From Corbicula japonica (Eukaryota > Mollusca > Bivalvia > Venerida > Cyrenidae): 64,000 nt of DNA. Each line of letters begins with the position of its first letter. Within the stretch, counting starts at the first letter, position 1. The translations under genes were made by a program, and so were the position numbers. Below the pieces are notes generated by a model. The model did not search any database and was not told the origin of the DNA. It was given only the letters and a program-made list of their open reading frames with translations. Below, in pieces: positions 1-10,800 of this stretch. The stretch covers positions 9,576,152 to 9,640,151 of the forward strand of contig JAZAYU010000015.1 in the NCBI GenBank assembly GCA_038501625.1. The letters are read 5' to 3'.

Positions 1-205
1 TTATTTTTGAGACTGGCTAAGTTTATTTTTGAGTACTGGCTAAGTTCATTTTTGAGTAATGGCTAAGTTTATTTTGGGGTACTGGCTAAGTTTATTTTTG
101 AGTACTGGCTTAGTTTATTTTTGAGTACTAGCTAAGTTTATTTTTTGAGTACTGGCTAAGATTATTGTTGAGTACTGGCTAAGTTTTTTTGATTACTGGC
201 TAAGT
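1..205. repeat. 23-bp minisatellite
   Basis: About nine imperfect direct copies of a roughly 23-bp unit with core GGCTAAGTTTATTTTTGAGT run from the window edge to about 205. Some units are shortened or carry single-base changes. The array is cut by the window start, so its full length is unknown. No coding potential is visible in it. Confidence 0.85.
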
Positions 206-1091
206 GTTATCGGGTCGTGCAGTGAATATTCAGTGCTTCAGTACTTTAATTATTTTAAATAAATTTGCCAAAACAAAAAGAACATATCTAGTTCGAATCT
301 ACTGTTAGTTTACTTTTTTTACGAGAAATCTTGAATCCTTGATGACTGTTTCTAAGAAAATATTGTCAGGAAGGGAATTCGGGATTCTACCCATCCATCC
401 GACATGATAAATTTATTAAATATCAAATAGTTCTACAATACATACTATGGAGTTATTTAGTTGGCATTTTGTTCACATTTGTAATGAAGATCAAATATTT
501 TGCGAAAATACACATTGCTGTAAGTAAAAATTCTTGAATCTGTCTTGAATCTTAATGCTACGGCTCCGCATTTACAACAAAATACTGTTACCTGTTTTTT
601 AAACAATCAGGAACCGGTGTCTTGAATGATATATATCATTTTAAACGCTTTTTAACGATATACCAAACTAATATCGCGTTTTCGTGTTAGGGTGTCAAGT
701 TTTTTTATCACTTGTGAACCTTCGAAAATACAACTGGCTGTCTATGTAGTTAGAACTGTTTAAATTCCCCCTATAAATTATACATAACCAAACCTCATAC
801 AATTAGTCAGTTTGCATCGACAAAATCAAGCTGTTTCTGAAATAATTAATCTTCTCCTTTTTGCACTTGAAATGGTTAAAGGAAATAACAAGCATGTTCC
901 GTCAAATTTTATCTTTGAAATTAAAGTTACGGTGGTTAAAGAAATAGACAATTTTGTAATAAAATTTACATCGCATATTTTTTGGACAGCTTTCGAGGCG
1001 TCGTTGTACAGGACAACTTTGCATCACGGAACGCAATTCGCACGACGATGCACCGTCCTGATTCGTCACCGTGAATAAACATGCTATAAGG

Positions 1092-1215
1092 AATGGTCAC
1101 ATCCGAAAGTAACAGCCTCCCCACACAGTCAAAAAACCGTGAGGAAAAGAGAGCAAGGGTTGATAAAATGATCTACTTCAAAATAGACATCACAACCAAT
1201 TAACGTCAAGAAATG
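1092..1215 (+). repeat. Family C repeat fragment
   Basis: The stretch resembles the 5' part of the dispersed repeat best seen at 38080-38465: a CCTCCCCACACAG block, then a GAGAGCA block, then a 'cacaaccaattaacg' block. It is truncated and diverged. Confidence 0.55.
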
Positions 1216-2011
1216 ACTGCACATTGTCGTATGGGAGCCTCAGTTGTTTACAGTGTCTTATTTTCAAAATTGATCTGTATCACACGTCATCTCTTTCTTT
1301 CCATTATTTGTGTTTGTTCTATATTAAGCTTATTTAAACAGACACGCGAAAATTAAGTAATATATACATAATATCATACAATAGATACATCACAAATTGA
1401 TGGGTTCTCCCAAACTTATAATTAATATGTCTTTATTCGTTTTGTGACAAATGTTTTATTTGAGTGTCACGGCGCAGATATAACTAGAAGAATTCGTGAT
1501 ATTTCGGCTTTTTCGAATGGCTGTTGGAACAGCTACGTAGTCGACAAAGGGAATGACGGCACCCTTTTTTCGCAGCAACTCGTGGCAAAACGTGCATGCA
1601 CGGCGACGTCACACGTCAAAACATCGTGCAACGTCCAATAAATTGTGAACGGCTCTACTGTAGCCACGCCTTTTAAAGTAATATGTCATACTGTTTACCA
1701 TCAGAAATTATGATTCGTTAAATGAATAAGACTTCGTCGTAGAGGATGAAGTTGAAGTGTAAATATAAGAAGGTATTGTCATAAAGTTTTCGTTTAATTC
1801 CTGACTCCTATTTAAACGACTCAAAACACATTGAACTGCGTTTAACTCGATGCTTGATGAAACAAATACGCCATTTGAGACCTGAAAAATTCCAACACTG
1901 ACATTCTTTCGGCAAAGATGTTATACAATGTAGGTATGATTGGGTCCGAAACTTTATTGTGGCAAGTCAATAGAGCCGTCACTGATAACGACCCGACATG
2001 ATGTTCATGTA

Positions 2012-2246
2012 TACTAGTGTCCAAAAGAAACGATACCAAACTTTCAATAAAATGTTTGTTTTAGACCTGACCCATCTGTAAATGATGTTTGTGCATATGA
2101 AGGATTGATGAAATTGTGTTTTGTACACATGCATGATGCTCATAAAAGGTCTCTCGAATGGACTAGACCAATTCAAATGTTCTATTGCATACAATAAATA
2201 GTATGTCCTTGCAAACAAGTGGTATCGTTTCTTTCGGACACTAGTA
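2012..2246. mobile_element. MITE with ~27-bp TIRs and TA target duplication
   Basis: Near-perfect terminal inverted repeats (TACTAGTGTCC...GGACACTAGTA, continuing through AAAGAAACGATACCA with one mismatch) bound a 235-bp element. TA dinucleotides lie on both sides (2010-2011 and 2247-2248). The TA duplication and short non-coding interior fit a non-autonomous Tc1/mariner-type element. No transposase is encoded. Confidence 0.85.
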
Positions 2247-2502
2247 TATTTTCTACTCTAAAGAATTTTAAAACCTTTTCTTATTTTTGATAAATTTGAA
2301 AAAAAATTCAGCTTACATACAGAGATGTATGTATTTTTAAGCACAACAGACATGAGTTTGTCGTTATTGTCCGACTGTCATATGCGTTTGTTTTGTGTCG
2401 AACTGGGGTTTGTTTACTACAAATATATATAACATTTTATGTCCCGTATGCTTGCAAGATGCATGTGCCAAAGAATGACTGAAGTATAAATCTTTTTTAT
2501 CT

Positions 2503-2695
2503 GGGAACCATCAATTTGAAAATTGTACTGGTTTCTGATGTAAATATGGAGTTGCGCTGAAAATGTTGCCATGCGGCGTGGACAGAAATATGCATTTCCA
2601 TTACTACCCATTAAAAGGCTTAATCAACCCAATCCTGCAATATTATCATATTTGTAGTGTTTGGTGTCTTTCAAAGTTCCATTTTCATCTATTTT
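2503..2695 (+). repeat. Decayed family B repeat
   Basis: The order of landmarks matches other family B copies: a diverged 'attgtactg' block, a 'gagttgcgct' block, 'cgtgg.cagaaatatgcatttccattact', then 'gtgtctttcaaagttcc.ttttcatctatttt' at the end. It is strongly diverged. Confidence 0.6.
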
Positions 2696-3200
2696 AAAGA
2701 TAAACGATCTCAAAATTTAACGTTTGACTGCCTCCATATCATCTTTATATCGATAAGTCGTTTTGTAGGCCCTATAAAATGAAGAGTTTTGAAAAGTGAA
2801 ACAATGTACCAGTAAGCAATCAAATCTATCATAATTCAATTTTAACAAATGATACTGTGATACTCGTTTATTTTAACATGGACGAATTTTCGAGCAAAAG
2901 TCCCAATCATATTTGTATTGGCAAAAAATGAAAATATATTTTTCATGTTATTACGAGAAAATACACGTAATGCAAAATTTTTATTTTATAAGCGTAAAAA
3001 GGATGTTTATGATCCAATAACACCACAAACCAAAAATCATGAAAACGTTGCTTGTCTATTTAATTCTCAGTCTTGTAATTTGTTAATTTACCACAGACAG
3101 ATTGTTTACAGACCCCGGGCTATCCGACAACAATTTGACAAAGCAACTTATGGTGACAACTACTTCAGACAAGCAATACACGACCGTTACATAACATTCC

Positions 3201-3260
3201 TGTCAAATCATACATGTACTAGACGTTTGACATCTCTATTATACCCTGCTCCTATATAAA
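3201..3260 (+). promoter_or_regulatory. Core promoter of gene 1
   Basis: A TATATAAA box lies at 3253-3260, about 80 bp before the ATG. Upstream, TGTCAA (3201-3206) and TTGACA (3227-3232) form a divergent pair that recurs at the same place in genes 2 and 3. The leader shares a block with gene 2 (GTGTAGTCTGTGATACCGCAAC just before the ATG). Transcription probably starts near 3280-3290; this is inferred from TATA spacing. Confidence 0.75.
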
Positions 3261-3341
3261 CGGTTTTATGCTTGTTCTCAGTGCTCATTGCCATTTAAGT
3301 TATTTAGTTAGACACCAAGTGTAGTCTGTGATACCGCAACA

Positions 3342-6300
3342 ATGATCGGGAAAGGACTTCTGCTCTTATGCGTCGTTGGTAAGTTGATATTTTTTACAAT
3401 ATTATTTTGCTAACTTAGGTTTATTTGAAGAACTGCATTTGTTTCTATTTTGTTAACTTTCGCGGTTAGTGAATAATTTTGAGCTCATATTTTCAATTTG
3501 ATTTTATTGTCATGTGAAAACATGCCTTAGTTTCTATATAACTTTAGAATAATTTCATATTTACGGTCAATAAAAATTATTAAGCTTATATTTTCAATTT
3601 GAGTTTGTAGTCTTTTAAAACAACTGCAATGTTTTTTGAAACTTTGGAATCATTGCATATCTACGGTTTATAAATATTGTTAAGTTCACATTTGCAATTT
3701 GACTTTGTTGTTATATGCGGAATGAAAGTATTCTTTGCAGACGTAACACATCTGATTTTATTATAAAGAAAAGCTAAGGTAAATGTCATCTATTTTTCAT
3801 AAAAAATGTTGGTTTTTCGTGCAATCTGCTTTAATTTTAGAGTTCATGCAACTTATCTACTATGTTTAACTTGAAAACATAACACATGTAACTATTATGT
3901 TGTTTACCGAAATACGAATTTAACCAAAGGAATACGAATGTAGCCATATTAAAAATGCTCGCTTAATCTTATTATAAACTAATATTTCTTATTGTTTGCT
4001 TTCAGTTATGATCAACGCAGCGCCATGTAAGTGATCTTTAAATTTATAAATCTTACGCCTTTAGTACACAAGTCCGCTTTTCAGTTAGAGTGTTCCGTTG
4101 AAAGCTATTTTTAAATTAACTGCTTTATTTGAATGTATTGAAGTTAAGCTTAAAACGAATAAAACAGATGATAAGTAAAAATACCAAACTTAAAAAGAAT
4201 ATGCTAGAACAAGATCGCATGTTTGTTTTTAGTAACGAATCGTAATATATCTTTATGTAAGTCGGCTTACCATAAGCAGAAATTAAAAAGATGTTCTAGA
4301 CATCATACAAAAAAAGTGACGATTGTTTGACTTTATGTTTAAGCCATATGTTCAGACTCAGTAATTAGCTCACCTATCAAATTATGGCAGTCTTGACATA
4401 ACGTACACAATCAAGTTGTTAGGCCTGTCAGTTTAAAATTGTATCAATTTTTAGCCGAAATTACAGATGACGGGTCATAACATACACAATCAAGTTGTAA
4501 AGCCGGTCTGTTTGAAATTGTATCGATTTGTTTAATCGAAACTACAGATAACACGACATAACCTGCAAAATTAAGTTGTTAAACATGTCAGTGTAATTGT
4601 ATATTTATTTTAAAAAATTTTACAGATGGAAAGCAAGTTGCCGTTAAACCTGTACCAGTCTTCCAAAAGCAAGTGGTACCAGTCGTTCACAAACAGGTGG
4701 TCCCAGTTGTTCAGCAGAAAGTAGTCCCAGTCGTTCACCACAAAGTTATCCCAGTCCCACAACAAGGTATGCACTTTGTATTCTAAAAGGTCGCTCCACA
4801 CTTTCAGGCACTGTCGTTTTTACTAATCCAATGAATTGACTATAATAAAACTATGTCTTGTGATGACTTTAATTGACTTTGGAAATTTTATACTTTCAGT
4901 CCCAGTTTACATTGAGAGACATATCCAAGTGCCAGTTTACGTCGACAAACAAGGTAAGTTAAACATTTTATTTATGTAACTACTTTATATCTATATAAAA
5001 TGCATTTTTATTTACCACAATTTTTTACCCAATCGGGGGGACAGAATTTCCAATTTCGTACAACTCTCAATGCATCTACTACTTAATAATGAAATGTCTG
5101 TTAAGTACTGAATATTCATAATGTTATCTCGTCATATCTAATAGCTGTTAGGTAAAATGGTGGAAAATGCTAAGTTATTAAGTATTTGTGAAGTGAAGTT
5201 TTTAACATCAAGAAAATCTAAGGGATTGATTATAGATGTAATTTCTTTATTATGTTGCAGTGCCCGTCCCCGTTGGTGGTGCTGGCGTTGGAGCCATCGG
5301 CGGCGGTATTGGCGGCGGTATTGGAGGCGGTATCGGTGGCGGTATCGGAGGCGGTATCGGTGGCGGTATCGGAGGCGGTATCGGTGGCGGTATCGGAGGC
5401 GGAATCGGTGGCGGTATCGGAGGCGGTATCGGTGGATTTGGTAAGTGAAAGTTTTTTTTCCTTCAGCTGTGTATTGTTTTTAATTTACGCTAAAGCGATT
5501 GAAAATAACAGTAAGTTAAAATTATGGTTTTACTGAAACTATTTAACGCACATATTTCACATATTAGATACAAAAAAAATAAATACAGGTCTTTACATTT
5601 CGTTCAACAAAACCACATTATTTCAATAATAATTTTGAACCAAACTATTGTACATTTTGCTGGAAATTGTAGTGACATTAACAAAGCTTTTGATTCTTTC
5701 GTTTTACAGGTCTCGAAGCCTCCATTAGTAAGTACTTTATTTAAGTTTTGTTGTTGATCAAGAAATCTATAAACTCAATGACAAATAAGATTAACGTATC
5801 AAAAAAAAAAAAAAATAAAAACATAAAATTTTCCGACGGATAAAATTTTTAAGTTTGTATTCGCAAAGGTTACACACGCAATTCAGGAAAACTCAAGCGC
5901 AAAAAACACAGATTTTAGATTCCCTGTCAGAATTCTGGTTCAGTTCCCCCATTGTTTTCTCGTTTAGGGAAATCCCAGTCTTTTATCTGGGGACCATACG
6001 CCGCTGAACATTGAATACTATTCATCTACTGCATTGAGGGTTCAGCGTCATATGCATATCATCGTTGGCGATGGATCGAAATTGTACTGTTTATCGAAGT
6101 AAATATTGAGTTGAGTTTAACCCTGGGCTTGTTGGCGTGGGCAGTATTGCGCATTTCCATTACTGCCCATGAACAGGCTCAATCAAATCGAACCTGCAAA
6201 ATTTTCATAATTGTCGTGTTATGTTGCTTTGAAAAATTCCCTTTTTCATCTATTTCTTTACACAGCCAAACAGCTGGCTCCTCTTTAAACCAAAGATGTT

Positions 6301-6513
6301 TTCACCATCACAAAAATACGTCAGTATGAAATAAAAAACAAGCAATGTTTATAAATTATTTCCAGTTTTCAATTTCCAAAATTTTGTCAGTAACAACGTA
6401 AAACGTTAGCTAATTCTTCCATAATTTTGTTTTCAGGTGACGCCGACAACGTCAACATTAACTTTGACAACGGATTCAACGGAAACAACGGGTTCAACGG
6501 ATTCAACAACTAG
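3342..6513 (+). CDS. Gene 1: secreted Val/Pro- and GGGI-repeat structural protein (7 exons)
   Basis: Exons: 3342-3378, 4006-4026, 4626-4766, 4900-4953, 5261-5440, 5710-5727, 6437-6513. Joined, they encode 175 residues. All introns are GT-AG and phase 1. Residues 1-17 are a signal peptide (MIGKGLLLLC then VVVMINA). Residues 20-66 are octad repeats of the form K-Q-V-V-P-V-V-H. Residues 67-84 hold two VPVY motifs. Residues 85-144 begin VPVPVGGAG and carry eleven GGGI units. The tail reads DADNVNINF followed by NGF/GNN repeats and ends in NN. No enzyme motif, cysteine framework or membrane segment is visible in the mature part, and Tyr is scarce. I do not recognise a named family. An extracellular structural protein (shell matrix, periostracum or byssus) is inferred. 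The gene structure is secure; the function is not. Confidence 0.9.
4396..4625 (+). repeat. Triplicated ~81-bp acceptor region in gene 1 intron 2
   Basis: Three tandem copies (about 4396-4476, 4477-4557, 4558-4625) share 'acataac.tacacaatcaagttgt', a '.gtcagttt.aaattgtatc' block and an ACAGAT end. Only the third leads into exon 3 (ACAG then ATGGAAAGC). The first two end in ACAGATGA and ACAGATAA. Genes 2 and 3 have a single copy at the matching place. Confidence 0.75.
5935..6257 (+). repeat. Family B repeat in gene 1 intron 6
   Basis: The copy starts at 'gttcagttccccccattgttttctcg'-like sequence, passes through the 'atctggggaccatacgccgctgaaca' and 'gcccatgaacaggctcaatcaaa' landmarks, and ends at 'ttccctttttcatctatttc'. 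It is internally complete over this span but lacks the upstream half seen at 49660-50303. Confidence 0.8.
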
Positions 6514-6732
6514 ATTCATTCAGAACAAATGACAGATCATCCATCTGTGCCATTTATATCAAAATCTAACACATTATTTATTAAATTAACTGTTAATTGG
6601 GATACGTTTATAACAGATCTTTTGGAGAAATTATTTATCAGCTGTTAAAATTATCAGATAATCCGAAACCAAAAAGAATCTTTAAAAGTTAAAAAAAAAG
6701 AAATATTGAAACTGCAGGACGTCATCGTGTTC

Positions 6733-6775
6733 ATTTCATTACTTATTTATTTATTAATTCATTAACATTAGTATC
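6733..6775 (+). promoter_or_regulatory. AU-rich block in gene 1 3' UTR
   Basis: The block TTCATTACTTATTTATTTATTAATTCATT contains overlapping ATTTA pentamers. Equivalent blocks occur in the 3' UTR of all six genes. AU-rich elements of this type often control mRNA stability in animals, but a role here is inference. Confidence 0.5.
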
Positions 6776-7057
6776 AACTAACGTTTTGATTATTATGTCA
6801 ATGTTCTTGTGTTATATAACAAAATTGATTTAACATGTGTTCACAATTTGTTACATTGTCTATGTTTAATGATTGTGCATATTTTAAGCAATTGTTATGT
6901 TTCTAGCATTGTTGATTGTACGTGTTAATCATTCGTTATGTTTCTAAAATTAGCAAATGCTTAATGTTCTCAGTAATGTACGTTTATATTGGTTGGTCAA
7001 ATATGACATGTAACGTTCTCATTAAAGCATTTGTTAATATTAGTGATTTGATCGTTT

Positions 7058-7063
7058 AATAAA
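7058..7063 (+). promoter_or_regulatory. Polyadenylation signal, gene 1
   Basis: AATAAA lies about 545 bp after the stop codon, in the context TTTAATAAAAGTTTTCAAAGAAACC. Genes 2 and 3 have the same context, which supports it as the shared 3' end signal. Confidence 0.75.
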
Positions 7064-7436
7064 AGTTTTCAAAGAAACCTTGTGAATTATCTTTGTTACC
7101 GTAATGTTCTTAAGTGCGCTAGCGTGTTGACATCTTCTTGAAACTGGTTTAGGCTGCAAATGAACGACTTAAGTCAAAGCTTTAGATGACATTCAGCAAC
7201 ATTTAAATGTGTAACAATTTAATATTAATTATTATATGAATAAAATTGAAATATGCATATCAGGAATGGGCACACAGTATGCAATTTTTTTAAGGACATT
7301 TCGGATAGAGCGGTACCAAGCGGTCGCCACTCGGACATTAACGTTCTGAATGGAATCATAGTTTTTTGTATTTAAAGGTAAAGCGAACATAGATATTTGT
7401 TTTCGCTTTACCTTAAACTTTACTAAACCAAATGAT

Positions 7437-7525
7437 GTTGCCCCTACTGGGGAGCGAACCCATACGGCGACAGCGCCTAGCCATGCAATGCCAAATACGC
7501 TATCTACTGAGCTAATCGGGACAAC
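7437..7525 (-). repeat. tRNA-derived SINE head
   Basis: Read on the - strand, the 89-nt unit starts GTTGTCCC and ends GGGGCAAC, which pair as an acceptor-like stem. It has an A-box-like TAGCTCAGTAG and a B-box-like GGGTTCGCTCC. The middle is too long and poorly paired for a working tRNA, and related copies are dispersed (17767, 18004, 18439, 58600). It is best called a tRNA-derived SINE remnant. Confidence 0.65.
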
Positions 7526-9674
7526 CTCATTGAAATTGTTGTTCTATCAGCTTCCTTGTCAGATTTCTTTATGACTATGAAATAAAAACTTGAGCCTACA
7601 ATGACTTAATACTAGTATGAATGTGCTATAACCACAGATCTTACTTCTCGTAATTACGTATTGCAAATATAACCTTTACAAAACAAATTCAACGAAAAAC
7701 GTAGGTTTTTTATTCACAAACACAGGTAGCATACATAAAATATGTTTGCAAATGCTGTTTTGTGTGTTTGGAATGTAATTTTACTGTATTTATTTACGCA
7801 ATGAAATCTATGTGTAATCCACTATTGGTTAAATGATTTATTAAGAGAACTGAGATATATAAGCAAATGATTTACCTAGCAAAAGAGACTAAATACGAAT
7901 GGTTTTAATATAAATTATTAAATTTTATTAAGGGTAGGCATTAAATTGACATGGTTGAGACCAATATTTCATATTATATACATATAGCTTAAAAATACAA
8001 CTGAGTAAAACTCCCATAAGAATTATTGAAAATTGACAATAGTTTTTGCTCTGACCATAAGCGCAAAAGTTTAAAATATCAAACAATGAAGTTTTTAAAA
8101 TAAGTTTTTTTATGTAAAGCTTCTTCCTCGTTCTGTGGAATAAGAGTCGGAAAGCCTGGAATCTGAGGATACGAGCATTAAACATGCAAAGTCACGTGAA
8201 GTATGATGAAACAGAAGTCATTTATGCTGGCTAAAGAGTTTAAACTTTAATAGATTTAACTTACTTTTAATGATGTAACAACATTTTCCCTCCGTGTTGC
8301 TTACATTTATCTCTATTTAATATTATGATTTCTTAAATTATCAGGATTATTTATTCGTTTTAAATTTACTAAACTCGACATATTCACAAAACGCATACGC
8401 AATTCGATGTTTTAATCAATTTATATACATGTAATTCGTTAATAAGACCTCCGTGAGTAACATTTCAATATAACCTTTTTAATAGATGAAACGGGAAATC
8501 CACCGAACACGACAAATTTTTGCTATTTCCCACTGAGCGCACTCCCTCAAACCAAACTTTAAATATGCTCTTGTTCTTTTAATTTTCGGCGTTTTTTTAA
8601 ACTGTGCGTATTTAATGTTTAATATAATGAATTAATTTATCATTAAGTAAAATACAAATGTTATATTGATTTTGTTGACATTATGCCGAGCTTGTTACAT
8701 GTACAATGCTCATCAAAGTTTTAATGCTTTCCTAGAATGATTTAACAGTTATGTTTGTTCAAAAACAATATTATTACTGAGTACAATATTATTATGTTAT
8801 AAGATTTGACTCTGCACGTATGTTCAATCTTTGCAAGCAGAGCACACAGTCCAGTTACTATACAAAAATACAGAAGAAATTCAACCTCAATTAAACAAAG
8901 ATCCAACTAAGAACACAAATTGTAACCTATTATATTGGTTACATAATTGTTGGACTGTAAGCTGAAATTTAAATAATTGCTTTTCTGTGTATATTGCTTG
9001 CAATTAACGGAGTTGCATAGAAAAAAGCAATGATTCTAAAAATGTTAAAGCTATAGCAAAGCATAACATTATGGTCTAAGATGCTGTGCCAGTATATATC
9101 GACTATGTAAAATAGTATACTGATCGAAATTTTTGCCATCATTTCTCTCGTAATCTTGTATAATTTTATTTATTTAAATGTGAAAAACCTCAACTGCATG
9201 CTTTTCAGTACGACAAAAAGTTCATTGTATTTTTAACAAAATACAAACATTTCTATGGAGTCTTCGTACACGTAAAAACTCAACACACAATTGGGGAATT
9301 ACTTCTAAGACTCGACAAACGTTGTGCATGAACATTAAGCATAAGCTACCAGTAATTGTAAAAATTAAATCTTTGGTATTAAAATTATATTAAATTTTTA
9401 AATATCTTTGTCATTAATGGTAACTCGTATAGTTACATTAAACACTATTGCCAATGGTTTGGTTCGTTAAAGCAAATAATTTGAAAAATAAACCTTTAAA
9501 GGGATAATTAACAGAAAAAAATGCTTTACCATGCAAAATCAATGTATGCTTTACAAGCAGATGCAAATTAAAACACAATCTTAATGTGTGTTAACCTTTT
9601 TAATTTGAAAACAAATCTAAAAGTGTTTTGCATGACTAACGGTAACCTTAAATAGTAAAATAACGAAATGCACT

Positions 9675-9940
9675 GTGCCCAAGGTTATAAAACTGAGCAT
9701 GGAAACCAGTCTCAAATCTCAAGCATCTGATTGGCTGAAATGGCGACTGGTCAGATGCTTGAGATTTGAGACTGGTTTCCAATCTCAGCTTTATAACCTT
9801 TAGCCCTGGGCTGGAGGTTATAAAGCTGAGATTGGAAACCAGTCTCAAATCTCAAGCATCTGATTGGCTGAAATGGCGACTGCTTGAGATGCTTGAGATT
9901 TGAGACTGGTTTCCATGCTCAGCTTTATAACCTTGGGCAC
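9675..9940. mobile_element. Nested double-hairpin foldback element
   Basis: Outer ends GTGCCCAAGGTTATAAA and its complement frame two tandem palindromes of about 120 bp. Each reads 'ggttataaa.ctgag...ggaaaccagtctcaaatctcaagcatctgattggctgaaatggcgactg' and then back on itself. No coding sequence is present. A related fragment lies in gene 4 intron 5 (about 36420-36490). Confidence 0.75.
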
Positions 9941-9949
9941 TGATCACAA

Positions 9950-10265
9950 ATGATCACATTCAGAAAACAAAGCTTCCCCACACTGCCGAAAAGTGGAGAG
10001 TAATTGAGAGTTTAAAATGGAAACCACAAATAACGAAAATAATAACCCGCCGGTTTACCGCTTTAGAACGTTTAAATTGTTTAATGACAAAACAAACGGT
10101 TACTGTGAGTTTATCCAGGTTCAAGTGTACTCCAGCCTCACACATTTGCCTCCGTCTGTCGGTTCTCATATCAACAACAAGCACACGTTGATTGGATGAA
10201 TAAACTCCAACCCGAAAAACTAAAAAATGTTGCATGCACAAGCATACAATCATATTGATATTTAA
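9950..10265 (+). repeat. Family C repeat (diverged)
   Basis: Landmarks include 'acattcagaaaacaaagc.tccccacac', 'ccaggttcaagtgtac', 'cctcacacatttgcc', 'ggttctcatatcaacaacaagcacac' and 'gatgaataaactccaac', in the same order as the 38080-38465 copy but diverged and partly deleted. Confidence 0.6.
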
Positions 10266-10371
10266 CATAAAATAGCTTATGGCCTTTTGTCAAGCGAAAA
10301 ATGTAGCAGATAAAAATTAAGTGACAAGTAGTTACAATTACTTACACAGTTATGGTTACATGGAAATATGG

Positions 10372-10412
10372 TTGTTGTTGTAATGTTGTTGTTGCTATTG
10401 TTGTTGTTGTTG
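10372..10412. repeat. TTG microsatellite
   Basis: Imperfect TTG trinucleotide run (GTTGTTGTTG type) with a few interruptions. No open frame of interest. Confidence 0.8.
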
Positions 10413-10598
10413 TTTGCTAAAATTTCCAGTTGTACGAGGACCGATTAATACCGAAACAACTCGTCATTATTTGCGATTTAACAAACGCTGAAACTAAATA
10501 GATGTTCTTTAAAAATGCATTACTCTTTTGGCATGTTTTATAAGTTAAAAACAACAATAAAAGCACGATAAATAGTCATACGTGTATTATAATAGATG

Positions 10599-10800
10599 AA
10601 AAGGGAAGTTTGAAAGCCATCGAATACGACAAATATGAAAATATTGCAGGCTCGGTTTGATTGATCCTGTTCATGGATAGTAATGGAAATGTATATTACT
10701 GTCCACGGCGCCTAGCCCCGGGTAGAGCGCAACTCAATATTGACACCAGTAAAAAGTACAATTTTGACCATTCCATACGATGGTGTGCATAAGTTAAAAT
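10599..10800 (-). repeat. Family B repeat, reverse copy
   Basis: It starts with 'aatagatgaaaagggaagtttgaaagcca', carries the 'gcaggctcggtttgattgatcctgttcatgg' hairpin and 'gcctagccccgggtagagcgcaactcaatatt', and fades after 'gatggtgtgcata'. This is the complement of the 3' part of family B. Confidence 0.8.

Larger units (their letters stand above)
206..3200. other. Gene-free upstream region
   Basis: No exon of the array family and no convincing other gene is visible. The longest open frames lack signal peptides, domains or repeats and look like chance. The stretch holds a family C repeat fragment (about 1092-1215), a terminal-inverted-repeat element (2012-2246) and a decayed family B fragment (about 2503-2695). 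I see nothing else I can name. Confidence 0.6.

Noticed and set aside
812..1078. 88-residue open frame upstream of gene 1
   Set aside because: No signal peptide, domain, repeat or splice context; length is within chance for this AT-rich DNA.
4610..4801. Reverse-strand frames with WDNFVVNDWDYF-type repeats opposite octad exons (also 23991-24227)
   Set aside because: They are the complement of the Val/Pro octad repeat and lack their own start context or splice sites.
5157..5536. Arg/Tyr-rich and Val/Ser-rich long frames overlapping the gene 1 Gly exon (and similar ones at 14707-14969, 25642-25856)
   Set aside because: A 12-bp repeat without stops leaves all frames open. Only the GGGI frame joins the upstream and downstream exons in phase.
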